From positions 516,335 through 580,334 of the forward strand of contig NZ_JACRSE010000003.1 in assembly GCF_014281055.1 (NCBI RefSeq): 64,000 nt of DNA. The letters run 5' to 3'. A model generated the notes under the pieces. That model ran no database searches and was not told the origin of the DNA. It was given only the letters and a program-made list of their open reading frames with translations. Positions 56,401 through 63,875 of this stretch are shown here, piece by piece (position 1 is the stretch's first letter; the number at the start of each line of letters is the position of its first letter). The DNA comes from Fluviispira vulneris (GTDB taxonomy: Bacteria; Bdellovibrionota_B; Oligoflexia; Silvanigrellales; Silvanigrellaceae). The position numbers and the translations under genes were made by a program.

Positions 56401-56963
56401 ACGCAGGTGTCATGCATAAATTCAAATGAGTTAGAAGCAATAGAACATGAATTGTCAATGTCACTTGTCGTGTTGTTGATGATATGTGATTCTGTTTGTT
56501 TCAATCGAGAAAATATAGGAATCTTCAGAAAGATATAATTACTCAAAAAATATTTTGCGAGAGCTTGAATGCGAAATACTTTTTGAAAGTATTGCGATGT
56601 TATAATGCCATTTAAGAAGGTCGCTAGTGTTAATAATATGGCAGAGAATACAATTTCAAATATGTTTTTAAAATCTGTGATTTGTGTTATGAAATAGTAG
56701 AGAGCAATAAGTGGCAGTATTGAAAAGATAATTCTTAAAATCAATAAAATTGATGCAATAATTATTTGTTTTTTGCATGAGAAAAGAAGACTTTTTATAA
56801 ATAAAAATTTATTCTTATAGTTTATATTTTCTTTAATTTTATTGAAGTTTTCGTTAGAAAATGAACTATCAAGTTGAGGAAGATCCGCGTTGCTCCAGTT
56901 TGAATTTTTCTTGTTCAATAAAGATGATAAATAAGTAAAAAACAAAGTTTTTATAAAATTCAT
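53454..56963 (-). CDS. Full-length ABCC (MRP)-like ABC exporter: TMD-NBD-TMD-NBD
   Basis: A 1169-residue single-chain exporter. NBD1: Walker A GKIASGKS near 398, signature LSGGQKQR near 487, Walker B IILLDDPLSALD with Asp instead of the catalytic Glu. NBD2: GKSGSGKS near 1000, LSSGQKQ near 1100, LLLLDEPSANVD with the canonical Glu. Each NBD follows a six-helix-type membrane domain. The degenerate site in NBD1 plus LSSGQ in NBD2 is the pattern of eukaryotic ABCC/MRP transporters; most bacterial exporters of this class are half-transporters. The substrate could be a conjugate, lipid or peptide. Weak ribosome-binding site. Single-gene unit; the next gene upstream (tsaD) ends with a terminator. 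Confidence 0.9.
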   Translation of the reverse strand: MNFIKTLFFTYLSSLLNKKNSNWSNADLPQLDSSFSNENFNKIKENINYKNKFLFIKSLLFSCKKQIIIASILLILRIIFSILPLIALYYFITQITDFKNIFEIVFSAILLTLATFLNGIITSQYFQKVFRIQALAKYFLSNYIFLKIPIFSRLKQTESHIINNTTSDIDNSCSIASNSFEFMHDTCVIIGSLILLFYFLGVTAFLAIFMLCIFIPLVNILILKTSLNDENIQEEKDNRIQELGSLYSQIRNIKSYLLEKIYENKIKNIRRKEIYLQKKNIKYFALTYKFISILQSGICILTFSLYIYLDHDISLPILFTCIGLFKTLESAVFDVYEYTKLYSGAKASFNRLFSLIKNSQEETEVKGNHKINNSSFEINIISTNIKLSFKKGESVAVIGKIASGKSLLLEAIAKLYSEEQKDIPDNKMAFMPQTAWIMNASVKENILLDRSDLSAEKYIQLACLDEDLKKMPEGENTLIGENGVNLSGGQKQRIALARTAALNSEIILLDDPLSALDKETAKKISHKLIFTFWKNKSIIISTHNLDYLHFFDRIILLEKCSVVADGTYAELLNSSTDFRDFIQRISEEENENIILKEDNPQLLDSEQNMNPEIEFIKNPLKSYLKYLKTLFYENKKLKFKLFFCIFSLFLLATFLPKMQNLWLSFWTYKSIKILDFTFVNELSNILNISIYAIVGLFSSICIALLTLIWGYKGIQVSEKFHIKSLNKLLLSPLKYIDHLTTGKVINCFSVDLSVLDAKLPKDFQKFLLVLCEIFFFIFTVLIIKPLFLLLILPIVFLQKIILTKYVNLNRDFNRKIALPKASAINIIREFYQGQNILSTVKKKNWYQTKFQKCLEEELRLEITEFDVDMWHCLMCFLNNALLTLVVTLAGIYFVMNGSLNAAILSLMTTWIMIDVMHLTFNFSHSFSEVEQGLISLERVLEFNKNKSEYSIEISKETNKHFIEFKNVYMQYDKQKEYILKDFSVSINQGETVGIVGKSGSGKSSIMSLLLRFYEHKSGKIFFAGKSLNSYTPMQIRTQIALVLQNPQFFSGSIRFNLDPHNAHKDDALYALLEDLELLKIIQALPKGIDTDMANEALKLSSGQKQIFAFARALLKPAKLLLLDEPSANVDNKSEKIIMKKIEELKGIKTVIIIAHRGEILNTANRVIQI

Positions 56964-57174
56964 ATTTTTTTGTCCATTTAAAGTTTATTTATTTTAAATT
57001 TAAGATTGGCAATAAAATATGAATAAAATGCACTTTCTAATAGTAAAGAAAGTTTAGTTTTGTTTTTTATTTATGAGGTTTATTGCCAAATTATTTTATT
57101 AAAATATTTGAAATAATATTGAAGTTGAAATTGTGACTGACCATATTTGTCTCCTCGATCAATTGAACAGAAAG

Positions 57175-57210
57175 CAAAAAGAAACTCTTATTTATATAAA
57201 TAAGAGTTTT
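57175..57210 (-). terminator. Rho-independent terminator after tsaD
   Basis: A perfect palindrome at 57182-57209 (stem AAACTCTTATTTA-type, 14-bp arms), followed on the minus strand by CTTTTTG. It closes the tsaD transcription unit before the ABC exporter gene. Confidence 0.75.
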
Positions 57211-57251
57211 GATTATAATTATATTTAAAAAAGAGTCAAGTTTATAATATC

Positions 57252-58349
57252 TTATGTGTATTTCGCAAAAGGATGTTGTGTGAACCCATCTGTGTTTTCA
57301 CTCAATGCTGCTTGTAGAGCAATCATAGTCGCATTGTCGGAACAGAGAGAAGGTGGAGCAAAAAATGTTGGCTTATTTAATTTTGCAAAAAGAGATTTGA
57401 ATTTTTTATTTTGCGCAACTCCACCAGCAACAAGCACTGTTTTGATTTCAGGAAAATCTTCCAGAGCATTCTCAACTCGATTGAGCAATTGACTAAGAGC
57501 TGCCTGTTGAAATGCATAGGCAATGGATTGTTTTTTTTCTTTGCTAAGATCTTTACCTGTAATTTTTCCTTTTTTAATGCCTGTTTCTTTACGAATGGAT
57601 TCCATTACTGCAGTTTTAATTCCACTGTAACTAAAGTTGTAGCGATTGTCTTTATTCGCAGGTTTCGAAGGATAAGTAAAATCATTTGTGTTGCCAGACT
57701 TTTCAGCTTGTTTGGCAAGATCTTCTATTAATGGGCCCCCTGGATAAGCGAGACCAAGCAATTTTGCAACTTTATCGAAAGCTTCTCCACAAGCGTCATC
57801 GAGGCACTTACCTAATATTTTTCTATCATTAGGTGATTCTAATAAACTTAAATGACAATGCCCACCACTGACGGTCAATGCAAGGGCAGGAAACGAAACA
57901 ACTTCGACATCATGCCATGCGCGTAAGTCATCTTTTGGAGAAAATTGTTTTAATAAGAGCACGGGAGCAAGGTGGGCATCGACGTGATTGACTGAAATAA
58001 GTGGGATATTGAGGGACATGGCAAGACCACGGGCAAATAAAACCCCAACCATGAGAGCACCAATAAGCCCAGGCCCCATTGTCACCGCAATAGCTGTGAG
58101 ATCGGTTTTTTTTAATTTGGAAACATTGAGGGCTTTATGAGCGATATCATAGATTTTAGCTAAATGATCGCGCGCAGCAACTTCAGGAACAACACCGCCA
58201 AAAGGAGCGTGTATTTCCGTCTGAGATTCAACTTCGTGGGCAAGAATATTTAAAGAAACAATTTGTCCTTGTGTATTTTTTTTAATTTTGATGATTGAAA
58301 CAGCTGTTTCGTCACAAGAACTTTCAATAGCGAGAATTGTATTTTGCAT
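57252..58349 (-). CDS. tsaD: tRNA N6-adenosine threonylcarbamoyltransferase
   Basis: A 365-residue ASKHA-fold enzyme that, with TsaB and TsaE, transfers threonylcarbamoyl to A37 of tRNAs. Seen: IESSCDETAVSI at the N-terminus, HVDAHLAPVLL with metal-binding His, LTVSGGHCHL, the family signature, and LVAGGVAQNKKFK near the end. Full length. It starts 8 bp downstream of the CpoB-like gene, hence co-transcribed. With tcdA in the same window, both t6A synthesis and its cyclisation are represented. Confidence 0.96.
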   Translation of the reverse strand: MQNTILAIESSCDETAVSIIKIKKNTQGQIVSLNILAHEVESQTEIHAPFGGVVPEVAARDHLAKIYDIAHKALNVSKLKKTDLTAIAVTMGPGLIGALMVGVLFARGLAMSLNIPLISVNHVDAHLAPVLLLKQFSPKDDLRAWHDVEVVSFPALALTVSGGHCHLSLLESPNDRKILGKCLDDACGEAFDKVAKLLGLAYPGGPLIEDLAKQAEKSGNTNDFTYPSKPANKDNRYNFSYSGIKTAVMESIRKETGIKKGKITGKDLSKEKKQSIAYAFQQAALSQLLNRVENALEDFPEIKTVLVAGGVAQNKKFKSLFAKLNKPTFFAPPSLCSDNATMIALQAALSENTDGFTQHPFAKYT

Positions 58350-58357
58350 AGTAATTA

Positions 58358-59269
58358 TTATTGAGCTTTTGTTTGAGATGAAGTGGTTTGTGCCATAAGA
58401 TTAGCTAAGCGACTTGTAGCAGCTTTTCCTTCAGGCATATTAGCATAAACTTTTGCGCATTCTTGATAATAAGTTTTAGCAATTGAGTTATTGTTTAAGT
58501 AAACATAACTATCCCCTGTTAATAAGAGTGCTCTTGCATTTTTCGGAGCATCAGGAAATTTTTCAATATAAGATGTAAAATCAAGAACAGCATTTTTATA
58601 ATCTTGTGTTTTAAAACGAGCTTCTGCTCTGTATTCGATAGCAATTTGTTGCATAGAGTCTGAAGCATCGTGTGCATTTAATATTGCAGTAGAATTGTCA
58701 ATAAGTTGTTTGTATTTGTTTTGTTCAAGATCATTCTTTAAACTTTTAGTGATTGCTTGAACGGTTTTCAGTTTTTCTGGTAATTTACCTTTTTTGGGAT
58801 TATTGAGTCTCGTATTGAGAACAAGATCGATGCGTGCTATATGTCTTTGTAATGCTACAAATTCAGGACTATTACTTAATGTAACAACATTTTGTTCATT
58901 GCCGGTGCTGCCCGCGGTTTCTTCCATTCTTTTTAAACGAGCTTTGAGTTCGTCGACACTTCCTTGAGTGAGTTGTATTTGAGTCTGCAAATTCTGAACT
59001 TCATTTTGTGATGAAATAGCTGTCTGGGTTGTATTGGTAATCTGCTGGTCACGTTTACTGAGTTGTTCTTGAATTTGAAAAATTTGTCCTTGCAATTGGC
59101 TAATAGACGATTGCAGTTGATCTTGACGTGATGAAGTCATACACCCAGTTAAAAATAAACTAGAGGATATTGAACAAAATAAAAATGACTTTTTATTGAG
59201 ACTGCTTAAAGGTAAATACCTCGTCAAATTAAAAAGTAAATCATATTTCTTCATATTAAGAAAAGACAT
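58358..59269 (-). CDS. CpoB/YbgF-like coiled-coil TPR lipoprotein
   Basis: A protein of about 303 residues from the ATG at 59269 (GGAG upstream). After a long n-region and hydrophobic stretch the lipobox FLTGC predicts lipidation. Residues about 55-120 are a heptad coiled coil (QLQGQIFQIQEQLSKRD and following). The C-terminal 130 residues form tetratricopeptide-like repeats (YKNAVLDFTSYIEKFPDAP, ARALLLTGDSYVYLNNNS, AKTYYQECAKVYANMPEG), as in CpoB/YbgF, which couples cell-wall synthesis with Tol-Pal. CpoB itself is usually periplasmic rather than lipidated. No tol genes are here, so the role is by similarity only. Confidence 0.75.
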   Translation of the reverse strand: MSFLNMKKYDLLFNLTRYLPLSSLNKKSFLFCSISSSLFLTGCMTSSRQDQLQSSISQLQGQIFQIQEQLSKRDQQITNTTQTAISSQNEVQNLQTQIQLTQGSVDELKARLKRMEETAGSTGNEQNVVTLSNSPEFVALQRHIARIDLVLNTRLNNPKKGKLPEKLKTVQAITKSLKNDLEQNKYKQLIDNSTAILNAHDASDSMQQIAIEYRAEARFKTQDYKNAVLDFTSYIEKFPDAPKNARALLLTGDSYVYLNNNSIAKTYYQECAKVYANMPEGKAATSRLANLMAQTTSSQTKAQ

Positions 59270-59404
59270 GTAAATCTCCAAAAAGGTTTTTTAAAAATAA
59301 AAATTTAGGGATTAATTTGGTTCATCAGCTTACTATGTATTTAAAAAATACACTTCAATCCCTGAATCTATATTATATAACTCAGTTTGACCCATGCTCA
59401 AACA

Positions 59405-60256
59405 TTATTCTTTGGTAGATTTTTCACCATTGCCAAGTTGCTCATCCGGGGGGATATAGTCCGTGGGGTTATCGTACAAAATCTTTAAATCCACCCGACG
59501 ATTGAGAGCGCGATTTTCCGCTGAATCATTCTCAGCTAAGGGGCGAGTTTCTGCGAAACCTGCTGGATATACACTGCCAACTGGAAAAAGTTTAGTATTG
59601 ATTAAAAACTTAGTCACTGATGTTGCTCTAAGGGTGCTCAATTCCCAGTTTGACATGCCATTGCGCTCGTAGGGAATATTGTCGGTATGCCCTTCGACCC
59701 TAATAACTCGGCCTATTCCTTTAAGAACCTCTGCAACTGATTGGATTATTTTATAGGCTTCGGGTGTGAGAGTGTATTCGCCTGGTTTAAAAAGGATTCT
59801 TGCCAGCAACGTTATACGTATGCCTTCAGGATCTCGAGCTACATAAATAACTCTATCCACAGGTTTTTTAGCACTGTCTGGAAATTGTTTTGTTCCATAT
59901 AAACGTTCCGATAATTTTTGCTCAACATTTCTTGCCTGAGCTGAGATAATTGCTGCTCTTTCTCGAATAACTTTTTGGAGAATCTGTTCTCGACTTGTAT
60001 TGCCTTTGATGTAGCGGAAAATTCCCTCTGTAGCTGTTGGCCCCCGCGGAATCGTTCCCTCTTCCTTGGGGATTTCCTCTTTTATACCAAAGGCTGTTTG
60101 CATGGATTCTGTGACTTGTTTGACTTTTGAAGTATTGACCACGGCAATTGCATATAAAACCACGAAAAGAGCAAACAGAAGTGTCATCATGTCAGCAAAT
60201 GCGACAAGCCAGCGTTCATGGTTTTCAAATTCGGGGCACTTCTTTTTCTTTGGCAT
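59405..60256 (-). CDS. motB: Flagellar motor stator protein MotB
   Basis: A 283-residue stator subunit. The single N-terminal membrane helix carries the proton-binding Asp in FADMMTLLFALFVVLYA. A plug-like segment follows, then the OmpA/MotB peptidoglycan-binding domain with RVEGHTDNIPYERNGMSNWELSTLRA. It overlaps motA by 1 bp, so translation is coupled. With MotA it forms the H+-driven (by the Asp and no Na+ hallmark) torque unit. No other flagellar genes are in the window. Confidence 0.95.
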   Translation of the reverse strand: MPKKKKCPEFENHERWLVAFADMMTLLFALFVVLYAIAVVNTSKVKQVTESMQTAFGIKEEIPKEEGTIPRGPTATEGIFRYIKGNTSREQILQKVIRERAAIISAQARNVEQKLSERLYGTKQFPDSAKKPVDRVIYVARDPEGIRITLLARILFKPGEYTLTPEAYKIIQSVAEVLKGIGRVIRVEGHTDNIPYERNGMSNWELSTLRATSVTKFLINTKLFPVGSVYPAGFAETRPLAENDSAENRALNRRVDLKILYDNPTDYIPPDEQLGNGEKSTKE

Positions 60257-60999
60257 TAGTGATGAACCATTCCATGCAAGCGTTCAACAAGAACTTTCGG
60301 CGCTGTGCCTTGGGCGATCCCTATAATTCCTGTTGCAACCATTTCTCTAAAAACTTTTTTATGGTGACACATTCTTTTTATTTTTTTTCCAGCAGGCAAA
60401 GCAAATAAGTTTGCCAGTGCAACCCCATACAGTGTCGCAATAAATGCAGTTTTAATTCCTGGACCGATTTCGGGTGGGTTATCAAGGTTAAGCATGACCA
60501 CCATGAGACCCAGAACGGCACCAAGGATTCCAATGGTTGGGGCAAAAGCACCCATATCTTCCCAGAATTTTGCTGCAATTTCTTCTTCTTCGTACATCAT
60601 ATCGATTTCAGAAAGCAGAATATTTTCAATGATTTGAGCTTCGGTGTTCATGGACACCATTTCGATGCCTTTTTTCATCAATGGATCTTCAAGTTTGTCT
60701 ATTTCTTTTTCGAGAGCCAAGACACCATCTTTACGAGCCATTTGAGCTAAGCGTTCGATTGAAGAAATGGCTCCCTCGGAATCCATTTTGGGTCCATTTA
60801 AAAAGAGGCCAAGAGATTTAAAAGAGAAAACAACATCCTTCATCGGATAAGCAGTCATAACAGCAGCAATAGCGCCAACTCCCACGATCATGGCAGCGGA
60901 CCCACCCCATAGCATTCCTGGGGAAAGACCTTTTAAGACCGCTGTCCCTATGACAGCGACTCCGCCTAGAATTGGTCCAATAATACTAGAAAGTTCCAT
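60256..60999 (-). CDS. motA: Flagellar motor stator protein MotA
   Basis: A 247-residue membrane protein with four helices (about residues 5-25, 30-50, 150-170 and 180-205) and a large cytoplasmic loop containing the charged residues that contact FliG. Motifs: GTAVLKGLSPGMLWGG, FWEDMGAFAPTIGILGAVLGL and GVALANLFALPAGKKIK, all typical of MotA/PomA. GAGG precedes the ATG. It overlaps motB by 1 bp. Confidence 0.95.
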   Translation of the reverse strand: MELSSIIGPILGGVAVIGTAVLKGLSPGMLWGGSAAMIVGVGAIAAVMTAYPMKDVVFSFKSLGLFLNGPKMDSEGAISSIERLAQMARKDGVLALEKEIDKLEDPLMKKGIEMVSMNTEAQIIENILLSEIDMMYEEEEIAAKFWEDMGAFAPTIGILGAVLGLMVVMLNLDNPPEIGPGIKTAFIATLYGVALANLFALPAGKKIKRMCHHKKVFREMVATGIIGIAQGTAPKVLVERLHGMVHH

Positions 61000-61259
61000 A
61001 TCAAAACCTCGTGTTTTGAATTCATTTTTACTGATTTCAAATTTAGGAATTTAAGATCTGGTTCTATTTTAGAAGGTTAAGTTTTTAAATAATAATTGAT
61101 TCTTTGACATTTTAGACAGTTCTTGCAGCTCATTAGATAGTTCTTAAATATGATTTTAATTTTTTTTAATGACTCAGATGGTTTTTATTTTTCTTCTCAG
61201 AATTGAGACATTTTTGCCGATCAAAACTGTGTTCAGGCTTTCTAAATCTCGGGGTCCAT

Positions 61260-61658
61260 ATGACAGATTCATCAAGAGTTGAAAATAGAGCTCATCAGCG
61301 CTTCACTAGCAAAGCAATCGTTCAGATTATTGCCGATGAAGACACGTCTGCTGTCATGGGAACTATAAATAATATTTCTGCGGGTGGGGTCAGTTTGAAC
61401 TTAGAGGTCGATAATATTAAGCGTGGTTATAAAGTGGGTTGTACTGTTACTTTTGAAATGCCTGTAAGAATGTTTGGTATCGACTCTGAAGATAAATTAA
61501 CACTAAAAGCAGAAATCAAGAGAGCGACCAATTTAGGAAAAACAATTTCCTGCCAATTCCAAAATTTGAAAGATTCTGAAATTGCGGTGTTGAATAAAGG
61601 TCTTCGTATCCTTGAAGTTGTGAATAAAATCTCCACTAAAAAAACGCAGCAGAATTGA
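61260..61658 (+). CDS. PilZ-domain protein (putative c-di-GMP receptor)
   Basis: A single-domain protein of about 132 residues starting at 61260. The c-di-GMP-binding elements are present: RxxxR-like NRAHQRF near residue 9 and the N/DxSxxG motif NNISAGGVSLNL near 38, followed by a beta-barrel (VGCTVTFEMPVRMFG, LKAEIKRATN). A longer frame to a TTG at 61203 is possible. It is divergent from motAB; PilZ proteins often tune flagellar motors, so a link to the stator is a reasonable inference. Confidence 0.82.
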   Translation: MTDSSRVENRAHQRFTSKAIVQIIADEDTSAVMGTINNISAGGVSLNLEVDNIKRGYKVGCTVTFEMPVRMFGIDSEDKLTLKAEIKRATNLGKTISCQFQNLKDSEIAVLNKGLRILEVVNKISTKKTQQN

Positions 61659-61731
61659 TCTTAAGATTTGGTATTTACCCGCAGTGTAATATATAAGAAA
61701 ATAATTTTCATTGGAATATTAAAAAATACAA

Positions 61732-61980
61732 TTATAGTTTTCTTGATTTTAAAAGATATTTGCAAGGCTGTCTGTTGTTTTTAAGTTTGCCTTTTTGGCA
61801 GCAACAATTCTTGGGGGAATCCTCTCGCCATGCATTGATGATCTTTGCCTTTCCGTCATTTCTAAAATTTAAAACAATTTCAAGATCCTCACTTTGGTGA
61901 GGATAAAATGCATCTTTGTCTAATGAATAAATAATATAACTGTTCGAAATTTCTACTTTATAATTCTTTACCTGAAACGA
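61732..61980 (-). pseudogene. C-terminal fragment of a gene cut by mobile DNA
   Basis: On the minus strand a frame ends at TAA (61732-61734) and is open upstream through at least 61980 with no start. It reads FQVKNYKVEISNSYIIYSL, then DKDAFYPHQSEDLEIVLNF, RNDGKAKIINAWRED, SPKNCCCQKGKLKNNRQPC and KYLLKSRKL. The composition looks like real protein. Coding character stops near 61975, where the structured segment begins, so insertion probably removed the 5' part. No family recognised. The CCC-x-K cysteine cluster is notable. Confidence 0.6.
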
Positions 61981-61984
61981 ACGT

Positions 61985-62140
61985 AAAGCCCTGACTTCTA
62001 AAGTCGGGGATATAAGTGAGCTGAAAAGACCGCAGCACCAAACGGTGCAAGGTTTAATTGAAAGCCTGACGAGGCATGCAAAAAGACGATAGGAATTTTT
62101 GCTTGTCGAAAGTAGGCTTTAGCCGTCCTATTAATCAGAC
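61985..62140 (+). ncRNA. Structured segment upstream of the IS200/IS605 genes, possible functional RNA or element end
   Basis: Several exact helices can be drawn: 61989-62009 (CCC-T-GACTT/AAGTC-GGGG), 62035-62048 (GCACC/GGTGC, loop AAAC), 62061-62066 with 62115-62120 (AAAGCC/GGCTTT), and 62078-62084 with 62096-62102 (GCAAAAA/TTTTTGC). The loop ATAGGA (62089-62094) can pair with TCCTAT (62126-62131), making a pseudoknot. Strand is assumed from tnpA/tnpB. It could be an element left end, an IStron-like intron piece or an RNA partner of TnpB. Confidence 0.4.
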
Positions 62141-62222
62141 GTAATTATAATTATTAATTTTTGATATAGAAAATTTGATATTTAAATAAATCGGTAGTAC
62201 CCTAAATTAATAGGGGAGATTC

Positions 62223-62636
62223 ATGACGTTTGAGTTAGATTCTAATAATCATTCTGTATTTAGTTTAAACTATCATTTGATTTTGGTTATTAAATATAGA
62301 AAAAAAGTTTTAACAAATCAAAAAATGTTATTGCGACTAAGAGAAATTGCAGAATATATTGGGATAAGCCACAATGTAAAAATTATGGAAATGAATGGGG
62401 AACCTGATCACATTCATTTTTTGCTTAGAACTAAACCAAACTGTGAACTTTCTAAATATATAAATGCGATGAAATCAGCTACAAGTAGACTTCTTAAAAA
62501 AGAATTTCCTGAAATTAAAAAGAAACTTTGGGAAGAATCTTTTTGGACAACATCTTATTGCTTAATAAGTGTAGGCGGTGCTCCTATAAATGTTCTGAAA
62601 AGGTATATTGAAAATCAAGGTGGAGTTGAGCATTAA
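62223..62636 (+). CDS. tnpA: IS200/IS605 TnpA, Y1 HUH single-strand transposase
   Basis: A 137-residue enzyme that cuts and joins single-stranded element ends. The HUH motif is DHIHF (His63, His65) and the nucleophile is Tyr128 in KRYIENQG. The start has AGGGGAGA upstream. Full-length for the family with all catalytic residues, so it may be active. It overlaps tnpB by one base (TAATG). Confidence 0.93.
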   Translation: MTFELDSNNHSVFSLNYHLILVIKYRKKVLTNQKMLLRLREIAEYIGISHNVKIMEMNGEPDHIHFLLRTKPNCELSKYINAMKSATSRLLKKEFPEIKKKLWEESFWTTSYCLISVGGAPINVLKRYIENQGGVEH

Positions 62637-63802
62637 TGATAACAACATATCACTACAGAATTAAAGATTCAGGGAGAGCAAATAGAGTGCTTTCTAAGAT
62701 GTCTCGTTCTGTAAATTTGGTATGGAATTTTTGCAAACAAACTCAACAAGAGGCTCTTAAAAATAAATCCGTTAAGTTAATAAATGATAAAAAATCGGGT
62801 GAAAAAATTTCTATTCCGTATTTTTTTTCATCTTCAGAAATGGATGGATTAGTTGCAGGAAGTTCAAAAGAACTAGGTCTTCATTCTCAAACAGTTCAGG
62901 CTATTTCTCAAGAATACATCACACGTAGAAAACAATTTAAAACACTATTGCGTTGGCGTGGGAAAAAATTCTTAGGATGGATACCGTTTAAAGCATCAGC
63001 AATTAAAATTCATAATGGAAAAATATCCTATAATAAGAATGAATTTTCTTTTTGGAATTCAAGAGAACTACCAGAAGATGCAAAAATAAAAACAGGCTCA
63101 TTTTGCCAAGATAAAAGCGGGCATTGGTATTTAAATGTTGCTTTTGAAAGTGAATTAATTGGAATTAAAAGAGAAGATGATAAAGAAATTGGGATAGATA
63201 TTGGAATTAAAACTCTTGCAACATGCTCAAATGGTGAAAAGATTGAAAGGCCAAACTTAAGAAAAAATGCTTTAGCAAAACTTCGGTATTTAAAAAGATG
63301 TCAAAATTTTGCACAAAGAAAGCAATCGAAAAGTAAAAAGTATCACGCTTTGCCAAAAGCAAAACAAGAAAGAAAACTTCATGTAAAAGTGGCAAATATT
63401 AGACAAGATTATTTGCATAAGGAATCAACAAAACTTGTAAAAAAGTGTTCCCTTATTGTTGTAGGTGACGTTCCTTGTAAATTAATGAATCGCAATAAAA
63501 AACTATCAGGAATATCATTAGACTCAGGGATTGGAATGTTTAAATCAATGTTAAAGTACAAAGCCGTTAGAGCTGCTTCAACATACAAAGAAATTTCAGA
63601 AAGAGATTCAAGTCGGACGTGTTCAAAGTGTAGTAAAAAACTGCTACGGATCGAACTTGGAGTAAGACACTGGAACTGTGAAAAGTGCGGAGCTGTCCAT
63701 GACAGAGACGTAAATGCTGCAATAAATATATTGCAATCATACAGAGCTGGTGTCCCTATCGGGCATGATAGGCCGACTCGTACAAAGAAAAATTCTAGCT
63801 AG
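62636..63802 (+). CDS. tnpB: TnpB-family RNA-guided nuclease with atypical RuvC-II
   Basis: A 388-residue protein. N-terminal wedge/REC region (RVLSKMSRSVNLVWNFC), then RuvC-I Asp188 in GIDIGIKTLA. The zinc ribbon is Cys329-x2-Cys332 and Cys348-x2-Cys351, and RuvC-III Asp358 lies in HDRDVNAA. At RuvC-II, where most TnpBs have I-x-E-D-L, this protein has LIVVGDVPCK, with Gly277 in place of Glu. Glu319 and Glu322 in YKEISERDSSRTC lie just before the zinc ribbon and may take over. In the family, TnpB cuts DNA next to a TAM guided by RNA from the element's right end. Overlaps tnpA by one base. Confidence 0.9.
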   Translation: MITTYHYRIKDSGRANRVLSKMSRSVNLVWNFCKQTQQEALKNKSVKLINDKKSGEKISIPYFFSSSEMDGLVAGSSKELGLHSQTVQAISQEYITRRKQFKTLLRWRGKKFLGWIPFKASAIKIHNGKISYNKNEFSFWNSRELPEDAKIKTGSFCQDKSGHWYLNVAFESELIGIKREDDKEIGIDIGIKTLATCSNGEKIERPNLRKNALAKLRYLKRCQNFAQRKQSKSKKYHALPKAKQERKLHVKVANIRQDYLHKESTKLVKKCSLIVVGDVPCKLMNRNKKLSGISLDSGIGMFKSMLKYKAVRAASTYKEISERDSSRTCSKCSKKLLRIELGVRHWNCEKCGAVHDRDVNAAINILQSYRAGVPIGHDRPTRTKKNSS

Positions 63803-63824
63803 TTTTTCTTTGTATCTAGGGAAT

Positions 63825-63868
63825 CCCCTTCCTCAAAAAATCGACGTTAGGAGGTTTTTAGGGAGGGG
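63825..63868 (+). repeat. Long hairpin downstream of tnpB
   Basis: CCCCTTCCT-C-AAAAA (63825-63839) pairs with TTTTTAGGGAGGGG (63855-63868): 14 pairs with one bulged C and one G-T, loop of 15 nt. Position fits the element's right-end hairpin and the 3' part of a TnpB guide-RNA scaffold. It could instead be a terminator stem. Confidence 0.6.
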
Positions 63869-63875
63869 AGGATGT

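Larger units (their letters stand above)
62180..63868 (+). mobile_element. IS200/IS605-family element with tnpA and tnpB
   Basis: A tnpA-tnpB pair in the IS605 arrangement, overlapping by one base. A small hairpin (CCCTAAATTAATAGGG near 62200-62215) lies just before tnpA, and a long hairpin (63825-63868) just after tnpB, as expected for ends recognised as single-strand hairpins. Borders are approximate; the element may begin as far left as about 61975 if the structured segment belongs to it. Confidence 0.75.
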
